DNA of 29,720 bases from Chara braunii (GCA_003427395.1 BFEA01000664.1:172927-202646); one strand, 5' to 3'; positions 17,957 to 25,795 are shown, counted from the first letter of the stretch. Translations and numbers: made by a program. The notes: generated from the sequence alone by a model not told the origin.

Positions 17957-19280
17957 GCAACAATAGACAACACGCGCGAGGTTTTACTTTCGTAGTATAC
18001 ACGTTCTGTCCATGGCATGCGAGAACTGTCGCGACTACCCTTCTACCTCACTGCTCAGGTAATCCTTTCAGCCATTGTCCCTGAATTTATACCCTATTCC
18101 TTATCCTTCCCACCTACTTGTCCTCATTCCCTGCCTCTGAGTTTTCCGTAGTCGCGCTCTGTACTGCCCTTGTCGTCGTTGATGATTTCCCATGGTCGTC
18201 GACTTGCTGTATATAACGTCTTCCTCCTGTGTACGCTTCTGTCCTAATGTCATTTCCTATTTCTATTTCTCTTTTAGTCGGAATTCGGTACTCGATTCAG
18301 TTGCTTTCCCTTTCGGCCGTATTTCTGTCGAGATTTTGTCAAAATTTTGATGTTTATATTTGACTTGTATTACTGGCTTGTATTTGGCTTTGTTTGTTGC
18401 TTTTGTCATTCGCGCGGTCGTGGGTTTCATCATTATATCTCAGGTGAGTACTTTCATTTTCCTGTCGCCTGTACTTTGGAAACGTATGATTATCCTGGGT
18501 CTCGATTCGATTCATTTACTGCGTATGTTGGGAAATCCATCCGGTACTTCTTGCATCATTATATCTGTAGATTTTGCTGGTCCTTTATGTGATTTTCTAG
18601 TTTTTTCCGTTGCATGCACGTTTTTCTTTTTCCTTTTGTCGCTTTTATGTTTCTCTTTTATATCATTTTTCGATTGGTGTTTCTTTTGCTTCCTGACACT
18701 CACGGAATTTATTTCGGACTTCGGTGTCCTTGCAGTTTCTGATGAACGCCACACTCACCGTGCGGGTTATCTTCCATGGGTAGTCCATCTGTCTGAGTTC
18801 CTTACAAGACAGCTTCATTACCGTGGTCAGATCTGCGACATCATATGTGTTCGCACCATTCTGTGAAACATGCCAATTATTGTCAGAATTTTTGTTTTCT
18901 GGTCAAAATTTTTGTTTTCTGGGAACCAGCACTCCTGAAGTGACGCAATGTCCTCTGAGAGAGAGAGAGCTCAACAACCCCTCCTGGAGTGTTGCTTCGT
19001 TCTTCAGTTTATGTGTACACTTCAGGAGGGGCTCGTGATCCATCTTTGATATTGTGGTTTCGCGATATGTCCATTTAGTACTTTCCTTCTCTGATGTTGA
19101 TTCAAGCTTCAGTGAATGGTGATAACATGTTCTGAACGATTCTATGCATCTCAATTCTTTCTCCTGATTTTCTTTATTTATCTTCTATTATTATGATCAT
19201 CACATCGTAATTCATTGTGTTAGTGAGATAAACAAGAGTCTGTATTGTTCATTGTGTGAATGGCATCTACTTATCTTACC
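17955..19280 (+). repeat. 1.3-kb duplicated block, copy A
   Basis: It starts TTGCAACAATAGACAACACG directly after (GA)n and matches 22147-23470 at a constant offset of 4192 bases. I see no difference from 17955 to about 19175. The last roughly 105 bases differ at about ten positions (first at 19176), and the block ends ...CTTACC at the adapter sequence. The T-rich content resembles intron or UTR DNA (CTCAG|GTGAGTACTTTC at about 18440-18455 is a good splice donor match). The frames within it (e.g. 18347-18592, 18360-18866) show no known domain and are identical in copy B. A partial inverted relative lies at 21507-21965, so this is a dispersed repeat of unknown class, but this particular copy may be an assembly product. 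Confidence 0.9.
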
Positions 19281-19318
19281 CTGTCTCTTATACACATCTA
19301 GATGTGTATAAGAGAAAG
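19281..19318. other. Nextera (Tn5 mosaic end) mate-pair junction adapter left in the assembly
   Basis: 19281-19299 is CTGTCTCTTATACACATCT, the exact 19-nt Tn5 mosaic end in one orientation. 19300-19318 is AGATGTGTATAAGAGAAAG, its reverse complement with one change (C to A at 19316). Two mosaic ends joined tail to tail without spacer is the circularisation junction of Nextera mate-pair libraries. The bases on its two sides come from the two ends of one large DNA fragment, not from adjacent positions. This is not a natural feature. Confidence 0.95.
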
Positions 19319-19710
19319 GGAGGAGGAAAAAAGAGGGAGTGAGGGGGAAAAAAAACAGGAGGAGGAAAAAGAGGGGAAGGAGGAGGGGAAAGAGGGGGGC
19401 CGTTTTATTGGAAAAGAGGAGAAGATGAGGTCGAACACATGAAAGCGATGGCGATGGCTATGGCGGGGGAAGGACTATGTACGTAATGAAGGCGAGACTG
19501 CTGACAGTGACAAGAACAGGAGGAGGATATGATAGCGATGGCGATGCCAATGGCGGTATGGGTTCTGCCTGTCTGTTGGTGTTCGAAGATTTCTGAGGAG
19601 GCCGAAACGAAAAAAGCCCTCTCTTTCCTTTGTCTTAATTTAATCCACCTGGTTGTTGCTGTTTGTATATCAGCAACTGAATTTTTCTTCTTCTGTTTTG
19701 TGTGTCTGCA

Positions 19711-19748
<38 letters not shown>

Positions 19749-19912
19749 CGCATGCACGTATTGCTGTGCAGAAGCCTATGCTTGTTTGTGGGAAGAGATC
19801 TCGATAGCCGGAGGACGGACATGATACATTGGAGAAAGAGCAGTTGCTAAGGGACTGATCAAGCGAGAGGACCAAGGCATATATCTAGACATAGAAACAT
19901 GTGTATTCTCAC
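19319..19912. other. purine-rich then mixed DNA, no gene recognised
   Basis: A purine-rich tract (19311-19400) starts immediately after the adapter. GCGATGGCGATGGC-type words occur at 19445-19465 and 19535-19555. The frame at 19529-19807 contains no domain and runs through the TG repeat. Confidence 0.5.
19712..19751 (+). repeat. (TG)n(CG)n dinucleotide tract
   Basis: About 29 bases of alternating GT followed by 11 of alternating GC, then CATGCACG: a continuous purine-pyrimidine alternation that favours Z-DNA. Confidence 0.95.
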
Positions 19913-20388
19913 AGAGAACTGGCCGGTGAACCATAGGCAGAAAGGGAGACAAGGACAAGAAACGTAGGCAAGGCTACTGATCGTCGGAATTTCACCGACT
20001 CATCAGGAGGCTGACGATATATATAACAATATATATGAGTCGTTGAAACTCCGACGAAACAGTTTGTCACAGCCCCTCGTTTGTTGTCCTCTTCTCTCTC
20101 TCTGCCTACGGTTTACCGCGCAGTTCTGTTTGCGACGAGATATATATATACTCTGTTTGGCGATGTATATATGTATGTATGTATGTTTGGATGTATATCG
20201 GCATAGAGAACTGCCCGGCGAACCGCAGGCAGAGAGGGAAAAGAGGACAACAAAGGAGGGGCTGTGACAGACTGTTTCGTCGGAGTTTCACCGACTCATC
20301 AGGACGATGATCCCTCTCTGAAAACTGGCCAGTGAAGCGTAGGCAGAAAGGGAGAAAAGGACAAAAGAACGGGGAGAGGGGGCTGTGT
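19913..20388. repeat. four-unit repeat array with a 95-bp inverted pair
   Basis: A unit of about 95 bp reads, in one sense, AGAACTG(G/C)C(C/G)GG(T/C)GAACC, then TAGGCAGAAAGGGAGA-like sequence, GGACAACAAAG, GGAGGGGCTGTGACAG, and ends with GTCGGAGTTTCACCGACTCA TCAGG. Units: R1 19913-20007 (+), L 20034-20129 (inverted), R2 20205-20302 (+), R3 20319-20388 (+, incomplete). L and R2 form a long hairpin (about 95-nt arms, 75-nt loop containing ATGT repeats). The identical small frames at 20043 (+) and 20106 (-) come from this inversion and are not genes. R2 carries a hammerhead-like core on the minus strand. Confidence 0.9.
20266..20303 (-). ncRNA. hammerhead-ribozyme-like core in repeat unit R2
   Basis: On the minus strand the order is CTGATGA (20302-20296), GTCGG (stem II, 20295-20291), a 7-nt loop TGAAACT, CCGAC (stem II, 20283-20279), GAAA (20278-20275), then CAGTCTGTC (20274-20266). 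This is the hammerhead catalytic core: the CUGAUGA box, a perfect 5-bp stem II, the GAAA box, a very short stem III (ACA with UGU) and cytosine at the expected cleavage position, between 20266 and 20265. The stem III sequence ACAGTCTGT is almost self-complementary, as in hammerheads that work as dimers in Penelope-like elements and retrozymes. The weak point is stem I: the flanks ATCATCGTC and ACAGCCCC do not pair next to the core. Unit R1 keeps CTGATGA and stem II but has GATC for GAAA; unit L keeps stem II, GAAA and stem III but has lost CTGATGA. Activity of this copy is therefore doubtful. Confidence 0.5.
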
Positions 20389-20436
20389 GTATATGGTGTA
20401 GAGGAGAGGGGGATTGGACAAATCCGCCAGGGCTAG

Positions 20437-21018
20437 ATGGGGTCTCGTGTAGCGAACTTGTGGGTGTGTGGGGCATGCAGCACTTCCTCGCTGGTCAGCT
20501 ATGGCGTCAAGAGTTTCCAGGAAGAAGAGTGGCTAAGGAAGCCGATCGGCATGCCAATTAGTATAGGCGGAGGAGGAGGAGGAGGAGGAGGAGGAGGAGG
20601 AGGAGGAGGAGGAAACAGAAGAAGATGGTCTGTTGTATCGAGGAGTATGGCCCAACAACAGGAGGAAGAGGAGGAGGAGGAGAACCTGGGAGCCATAGAT
20701 GGGGAAAACTCCCCCAGTTTTCTCTCCACCTCCAACGCCAGCTCAACCTCAACCTCAACCTCAACCGTAAGCCCCATCTCCGGCTCGAGCGCGACCTCAA
20801 CCTCAAGCTCCAGCTTCAGCTCCAGCTTTAGATCTCAATCCAAGGGCTTCGGTTTGTCCAACAGGAGAGACGAAAGCAAGGGAGGCAACACCAAAAAGCC
20901 AGCAAAGAAAAGTTGTAGCAAGGGAAAGGGAAGGACAGCTGGAAGGGAGGAGGAAAAGGGGAGTGGAAGAATCACAGTCTCGAAGTCCATCGATCAGAGT
21001 GTGAAGAATATTGAACGG
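20437..21018 (+). CDS. candidate first coding exon of a host gene, product unknown
   Basis: The longest plausible non-TE frame in the window: 194 codons from the ATG at 20437 (an in-frame TAG immediately precedes it) to CGG|GTGAGT at 21018/21019, a consensus splice donor in phase 0. The protein starts MGSRVANLWVCGACSTSSLV, has a Gly16 run from a (GGA)n repeat, a Glu run, a long Ser/Thr-rich segment, a Lys-rich basic segment (KKPAKKSCSKGKGR) and ends with non-repetitive SGRITVSKSIDQSVKNIER. Without splicing it would stop at 21060. The low-complexity middle and lack of a known domain keep this tentative. The hydrophobic, Ser-rich start could be an organelle-targeting peptide. The exon at 24043-24252 is phase compatible. 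Alternative: a chance frame through a GGA microsatellite. Confidence 0.42.
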
Positions 21019-21506
21019 GTGAGTGTGTATCTCTGTTTGAAGCCAGTGGGAATCACATAATTTTATGCATCTCAGCATCCAACTGCCAGTCCTGTTCCCA
21101 AAGTTCTGAAGCCCCATGTCTGGTAGGTAGGATAGCTTGGTCCAGTCTGGTAGCCGTAGCAGGGCTGATAGGCTTTTTGGTCCACTTAGTCGAGTTCAGT
21201 GAGTCAGTCCAACCCAGTTGCCAGCTCAGTCCCATGAAAATCATTGAAATTTTCAGATGTGTTGAAAGCCGGCGGCCGGCAACAGCAGGTGCCACTCCGG
21301 AAGAGTCCAAGATTGGGAAGTGCAGCGTAGTACAAAAGTCCAGCAGCAGCAAAGGGTGAACACAATTTCCAACCAAGCTTGCTGCAGAAGCGCTGTGGTG
21401 ACTTTGTGCAGCCGAGTTTTGAGTGAGATCTGAGAGGCAGTTGAGTAGAGCAGTTGACAACGCTAGGTGCCATAGTTGGTGTCTGTGTGTGTGTGTGTGT
21501 GTGCGG

Positions 21507-21965
21507 GATGCAAGGAGTACCGCATTGATTTCCCAACATACGCAGTAAATGAGTCGAATCGAAACCCAGGATAATCATACGTCTCCAAAGTACAGGCGAC
21601 TGAAAAATGAAAGTACTCACCTGAGATATAATGATGAAACCCACGACCGCGCAAATGACAAAAGCAACAAACAAAGCCAAATACAAGCCAGTAATAAACG
21701 TCAGATATAAACACGAAAATTTCGGCAAAATCTCGACAGAAATACGGACGAAAGGGAGAGCAACTGAATCGAGTACCGAGTTCCGACCAAAAGAGAAATA
21801 GAAATAGGAAATGACATTAGGACAGAAGCGTACACAGGAGGAAGACGTTATATACAGCAAGTCGACGACCACGGGAAATCATCAATGACGACAAGTGCAG
21901 TACAGAGCGAGACTATGGAAAACTCAGAGGCAACGATGATGAGGACACTGCAGGGAATGAGGACA
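21507..21965 (-). repeat. block C: inverted, diverged partial copy of the 1.3-kb repeat
   Basis: Its reverse complement aligns with 22308-22749 of block B (and 18116-18557 of A), with scattered substitutions and a 21-bp extra segment (CAGTGTCCTCATCATCGTTG) between CCCTG and CCTCTGAG. It ends at a (TG)n run (21484-21503) on one side and near (GA)n on the other. The minus-strand frames 21463-21714 and 21204-21872 are the counterparts of frames in A and B. Confidence 0.9.
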
Positions 21966-21971
21966 AGTTAG

Positions 21972-21973
21972 GG

Positions 21974-22061
<88 letters not shown>

Positions 22062-22062
22062 N

Positions 22063-22146
<84 letters not shown>
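21972..22146 (+). repeat. (GA)n microsatellite with one N
   Basis: About 175 bases of nearly pure GA with an undetermined base at 22062. It lies between inverted block C and direct block B. Confidence 0.97.
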
Positions 22147-22148
<2 letters not shown>

Positions 22149-23470
22149 GCAACAATAGACAACACGCGCGAGGTTTTACTTTCGTAGTATACACGTTCTG
22201 TCCATGGCATGCGAGAACTGTCGCGACTACCCTTCTACCTCACTGCTCAGGTAATCCTTTCAGCCATTGTCCCTGAATTTATACCCTATTCCTTATCCTT
22301 CCCACCTACTTGTCCTCATTCCCTGCCTCTGAGTTTTCCGTAGTCGCGCTCTGTACTGCCCTTGTCGTCGTTGATGATTTCCCATGGTCGTCGACTTGCT
22401 GTATATAACGTCTTCCTCCTGTGTACGCTTCTGTCCTAATGTCATTTCCTATTTCTATTTCTCTTTTAGTCGGAATTCGGTACTCGATTCAGTTGCTTTC
22501 CCTTTCGGCCGTATTTCTGTCGAGATTTTGTCAAAATTTTGATGTTTATATTTGACTTGTATTACTGGCTTGTATTTGGCTTTGTTTGTTGCTTTTGTCA
22601 TTCGCGCGGTCGTGGGTTTCATCATTATATCTCAGGTGAGTACTTTCATTTTCCTGTCGCCTGTACTTTGGAAACGTATGATTATCCTGGGTCTCGATTC
22701 GATTCATTTACTGCGTATGTTGGGAAATCCATCCGGTACTTCTTGCATCATTATATCTGTAGATTTTGCTGGTCCTTTATGTGATTTTCTAGTTTTTTCC
22801 GTTGCATGCACGTTTTTCTTTTTCCTTTTGTCGCTTTTATGTTTCTCTTTTATATCATTTTTCGATTGGTGTTTCTTTTGCTTCCTGACACTCACGGAAT
22901 TTATTTCGGACTTCGGTGTCCTTGCAGTTTCTGATGAACGCCACACTCACCGTGCGGGTTATCTTCCATGGGTAGTCCATCTGTCTGAGTTCCTTACAAG
23001 ACAGCTTCATTACCGTGGTCAGATCTGCGACATCATATGTGTTCGCACCATTCTGTGAAACATGCCAATTATTGTCAGAATTTTTGTTTTCTGGTCAAAA
23101 TTTTTGTTTTCTGGGAACCAGCACTCCTGAAGTGACGCAATGTCCTCTGAGAGAGAGAGAGCTCAACAACCCCTCCTGGAGTGTTGCTTCGTTCTTCAGT
23201 TTATGTGTACACTTCAGGAGGGGCTCGTGATCCATCTTTGATATTGTGGTTTCGCGATATGTCCATTTAGTACTTTCCTTCTCTGATGTTGATTCAAGCT
23301 TCAGTGAATGGTGATAACATGTTCTGAACGATTCTATGCATCTCAATTCTTTCTCCTGATTTTCTTTCTTTATCTGCTATTATTATGATCATCACATCGT
23401 CGTTCATTGTGCTCGTGAGATAAACAAGAGTCTGTATCGTTCATTGTGTGAATGACATCTACTTGTCTTA
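22147..23470 (+). repeat. 1.3-kb duplicated block, copy B
   Basis: Same sequence as 17955-19280 at offset 4192. Its last 105 bases differ from copy A (e.g. TCGTCGTTCATTGTGCTCG against TCGTAATTCATTGTGTTAG). It is followed within 4 bases by the second hairpin MITE rather than by adapter. Confidence 0.93.
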
Positions 23471-23474
23471 CCAG

Positions 23475-23804
23475 GATTTCATCAAAACGGACATTTTTTA
23501 TTTTTTGAACGAAATCGAACCGACTACTTTGGCCCGAATCCGCCCGAGCCAGGACGAAATTTGACGAATGTGAGGGTCTGCCACCCCCAAGACGTATTTG
23601 GACCTAGCTGGAGTCCAGGGGGTCCAGCGTTTTAAGAACGTCGGACCCCCTGGATGTACCTAGACTTTGTTAAGTCCAGGGGGTCCGGCGTCTTAAGAAC
23701 GCCCGACCCTCAATTTCGACAACATTTCAACTTGGCTCAGGTGGATTCTTGCCAAATTAGTCGATTTCAATTTCGTTCAAAAAATAAAAAAATGTCTGTT
23801 TTGC
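23475..23804. mobile_element. hairpin-rich MITE, copy 2
   Basis: The left arm (23475-23517, GATTTCATCAAAACGGACAT...) is complementary to the right arm (23762-23804, ...AAAATGTCTGTTTTG). The outermost bases of the right arm are lost. The interior carries two strong hairpins: 23615-23631 with 23637-23653 (CCAGGGGGTCCAGCGTT with AACGTCGGACCCCCTGG) and 23681-23691 with 23699-23709. It has the same linker words as copy 1 (GACGTATTTGGAC, TAGCTGGAGTCCAGGG). Same family as 592-927. Confidence 0.8.
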
Positions 23805-24042
23805 ACAGTGCATGAGTGAGTTCAGAGTTATGTACGGACTTACACCAGAAAGTTTCACGTATGCATCTGATGGCAGTTACAGTCACATTCAGTGGGCAAA
23901 GAAAATTAACTACTACTGTGAGTAGTATGGCCGAACTCTTCTGAGTTTTGTAGGTGCTACACCGCCTCCGGGGTTTTGGCTTTCTCTTAACAGCCAGCCA
24001 GGTTGTTGTCGGTTGTCTGTTTTCTGTTTTTTGGTGAGAAAG

Positions 24043-24252
24043 ATTGGAAAAAGTCAAATCATTGACTTGGGCGAAGCAAGCAGAGGCAGGGTGGATTTTG
24101 CAGAGGTAGACTCTTGGGCCACTGGAACAGGAGATGAGGCCGACCTGGACAATCTCAAAGTTCGGAGTTTCAGTCCTTCCTTCACCCCTGCAGATGAAGA
24201 AGGCCTCTTCTATGAGCAGCTAGTCCGAAGGCTACAACTCCTTGAAAGCAAG
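24043..24252 (+). CDS. candidate second coding exon of the host gene, product unknown
   Basis: A 210-bp open stretch, 70 codons, phase 0 at both ends, bounded by AAAG at 24042 and AAG|GTGGTC at 24252/24253. It encodes IGKSQIIDLGEASRGRVDF, AEVDSWATGTGDEADLDNL, KVRSFSPSFTPADEEGLF and YEQLVRRLQLLESK. The sequence is non-repetitive, acidic with a helical, possibly coiled-coil end, and looks like real protein, unlike the simple-sequence frames around it. It is in phase with the exon ending at 21018 (NIER joined to IGKS). No family is recognised. Downstream of the donor the frame runs into Pro/Ser/Leu-rich, C-rich DNA. No third exon was identified before the window ends. Confidence 0.42.
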
Positions 24253-24426
24253 GTGGTCCCTCTTCCCCCAACCACCCCCTCCCTTCCCCTCTCTTCTGCC
24301 CCCTTCCTGCACCTTCCCCCTTCCCCCTTTCCCGTCCTCCCACTCAATACGTAAGGTAGTGGTTCCTGCCCCCTGTCCGCATCAGCAGGCAGGGGATCTA
24401 CATGTGGCCAACGTCCTTGGTCCCTG

Positions 24427-24597
24427 TCACAGCCTGTCCCTGCATGTCTGCATGTGCAGCCGGCCTTTCCCAGCCTGTCCTGTGCGGCCTGTTCCAGCAG
24501 GCCTGTCCTGACGTGCTGTCCATCCTGTCCCAGCCTGCCTCAGCCTATCCCAGCCTCCCCTGTTCCAGTCTGTCCCAGCCTGCCTGTCCCAGCATAA
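24427..24597 (+). repeat. degenerate CCTGTCCCAG minisatellite
   Basis: CAGCCTGTCC, CCTGTCCCAGCCTGCC and variants recur about every 10 bases across the interval. Frames through it are not genes. Confidence 0.8.
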
Positions 24598-24927
24598 CTG
24601 CAAGTGGTCTTCAGCCTGTGCTGGAAGAAATGAAAATACATAGATAAAATAATGATAACAAGAACCAATCGACAATGCTCGGGAGAATTGAGACTGATAT
24701 GGGACTATATGGCCATGGCTGCTTTGCCAAACAGACATAATTAGGGACAGGTTCAATGAACCGCAATCTCTTTACCCCTGTCTCCTTGCTGTACTCGGCT
24801 CATGGATTTTGCTTTGCCTATCGGTCAATGAACGGTTTCTTCTTTTTAACTTTCTCAGATGCCTTTGTGCAGTGGGAAATTTGGCACTGCTGCAGTTGCC
24901 ATTGCTTCCCCCCCTCCTCTTTTTTTT
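24598..24927. other. spacer, no gene recognised
   Basis: Mixed composition. It ends in a pyrimidine-rich run (CCCCCCCTCCTC then T8) directly before the third U6-like sequence. Confidence 0.45.
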
Positions 24928-24992
24928 GACCATTTCTAAATGTATGCGTGTCATTGTCGCGCAGGGGCCGTGCTAGTTGCCACTTCTACTTT
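24928..24992 (-). pseudogene. U6 snRNA-derived fragment, copy 3 (degenerate)
   Basis: On the minus strand: CTAGCACGGCCCCTGCGC, GACAATGACACGCATACA, TTTAGAAATGGTC, then AAAAAAA. This corresponds to the U6 AGC triad, internal stem-loop and 3' region with several changes (AGCATGG to AGCACGG; GCAAGGATGACACGC to GCGACAATGACACGC). Upstream of CTAGC the match fades. The A7 after GGTC, where U6 has CAATTTT, fits retroposition with an A tail. Confidence 0.7.
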
Positions 24993-25042
24993 TAGATTGA
25001 GGCGACATGCAGTTTGTCCATGCACATCATATATTTTAGTTC

Positions 25043-25139
25043 ATCCACACAGCATATCTATTTGTTTATCAACACAGCATGTCTGTTCATTTATCCACAC
25101 ACCATATCTGTTTGTTTATCCACACTGCATATCTGTCCA
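25043..25139 (+). repeat. 25-bp tandem repeat, four units
   Basis: Units start at 25043, 25068, 25093 and 25118 with consensus ATCCACACAGCATATCTGTT plus TGTTT. Each differs at one to four positions. Confidence 0.9.
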
Positions 25140-25190
25140 CCGGAGCTTTATCCACAGCCTTATCCGTAGGAGCCCAACTTTGCCTGCTCT

Positions 25191-25389
25191 GTTAGACCAC
25201 CACCAGTACACGGCCCCAGCATTGCAGAAATTTATTCGTCACCTACTCCAGAAATTTTGTGGCTTGGGTTTACCAGACCACAATGGCTGGCGGCACCAGC
25301 CTAAAAAGAAAAAAAGTGAGCCACTGGTGGTTCGGAAAAGCTTGGCATGCAGTGCAGCGCCTCCAGGCCCAAGTGTACTGGTGGTTTAA
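25191..25389. mobile_element. candidate 0.2-kb TIR element
   Basis: The left end TTAGACCACCACCAGTACAC (25192-25211) and the right end GTGTACTGGTGGTTTAA (25373-25389) are inverted copies apart from an extra ACC. The interior has no domain. A third copy of the end lies at 28646-28663 (GTGTACTGGTGGTTTAAG) and a fourth is the right half of the palindrome at 25373-25402. Whether this is a MITE with TTAA-like ends is inference. Confidence 0.5.
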
Positions 25390-25402
25390 ACCACCAGTAC
25401 AC
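25373..25402. other. 30-bp perfect palindrome
   Basis: GTGTACTGGTGGTTT at 25373-25387 is followed without spacer by its exact complement at 25388-25402. Best read as two TIR-like ends meeting head to head. Confidence 0.95.
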
Positions 25403-25795
25403 CCGCACCTAAAATCCCGAACCTACCTGCCCACTGCGTGCCACTATTTTCCGAGCCTTCTGCGTGAGGGTACCTGCATTGGGAATTTTGGAAGTGGCAC
25501 TGGTGCCGGCAGTCTGCCTGAAGGGAAAAAAGAAAAAGAAAAGAAAAGAAAGGAACAAACATGCCAGAGAGCAATGATTTCGTGAAATGACGTCATGGAG
25601 GCCATACGCAAATGATCACTTTCCTGAATGTATCTGACCACTATTACGGGGAGAGGGAAACATTGCTGTTTTTCCTTTTTTTCTGGTTTTGTTTTTTTCT
25701 TCCTGGCCCTGCCAGCAAGGCAGCGCATATTCCTCTTGCTCAAAATGTCCTCGCTGCAGGCATACTCACACTAGCGACGTTGAAATGCATCCAAC
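25403..25795. other. spacer, no gene recognised
   Basis: A purine-rich run (25520-25560) and a T-rich run (25660-25700). Short frames only. Confidence 0.45.

Larger units (their letters stand above)
21019..24042 (+). other. candidate 3.0-kb intron filled with repeats
   Basis: If the two coding exons belong together, the intron starts GTGAGT and ends in a pyrimidine-rich stretch (TTGTCTGTTTTCTGTTTTTT at 24013-24032) followed by GGTGAGAAAG, using the second AG (24041-24042). It holds the inverted block C, a long (GA)n, block B and the second hairpin MITE. Confidence 0.35.

Noticed and set aside
18360-18866. 168-residue frame with hydrophobic stretches, present identically at 22552-23058
   Set aside because: It lies in the T-rich duplicated block, has no known domain, and the inverted copy C does not preserve it as a separate gene. 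Identity between A and B is nucleotide-level, not coding selection.
20043-20291. Near-identical small proteins on opposite strands (both starting MKLRRNSLSQPL)
   Set aside because: They come from the inverted repeat pair L/R2 and run into microsatellite DNA; no independent sign of coding.
24940-25389. 149-residue frame with repeated histidine/serine motifs
   Set aside because: It reads through the 25-bp tandem array and the candidate TIR element; no homology recognised.
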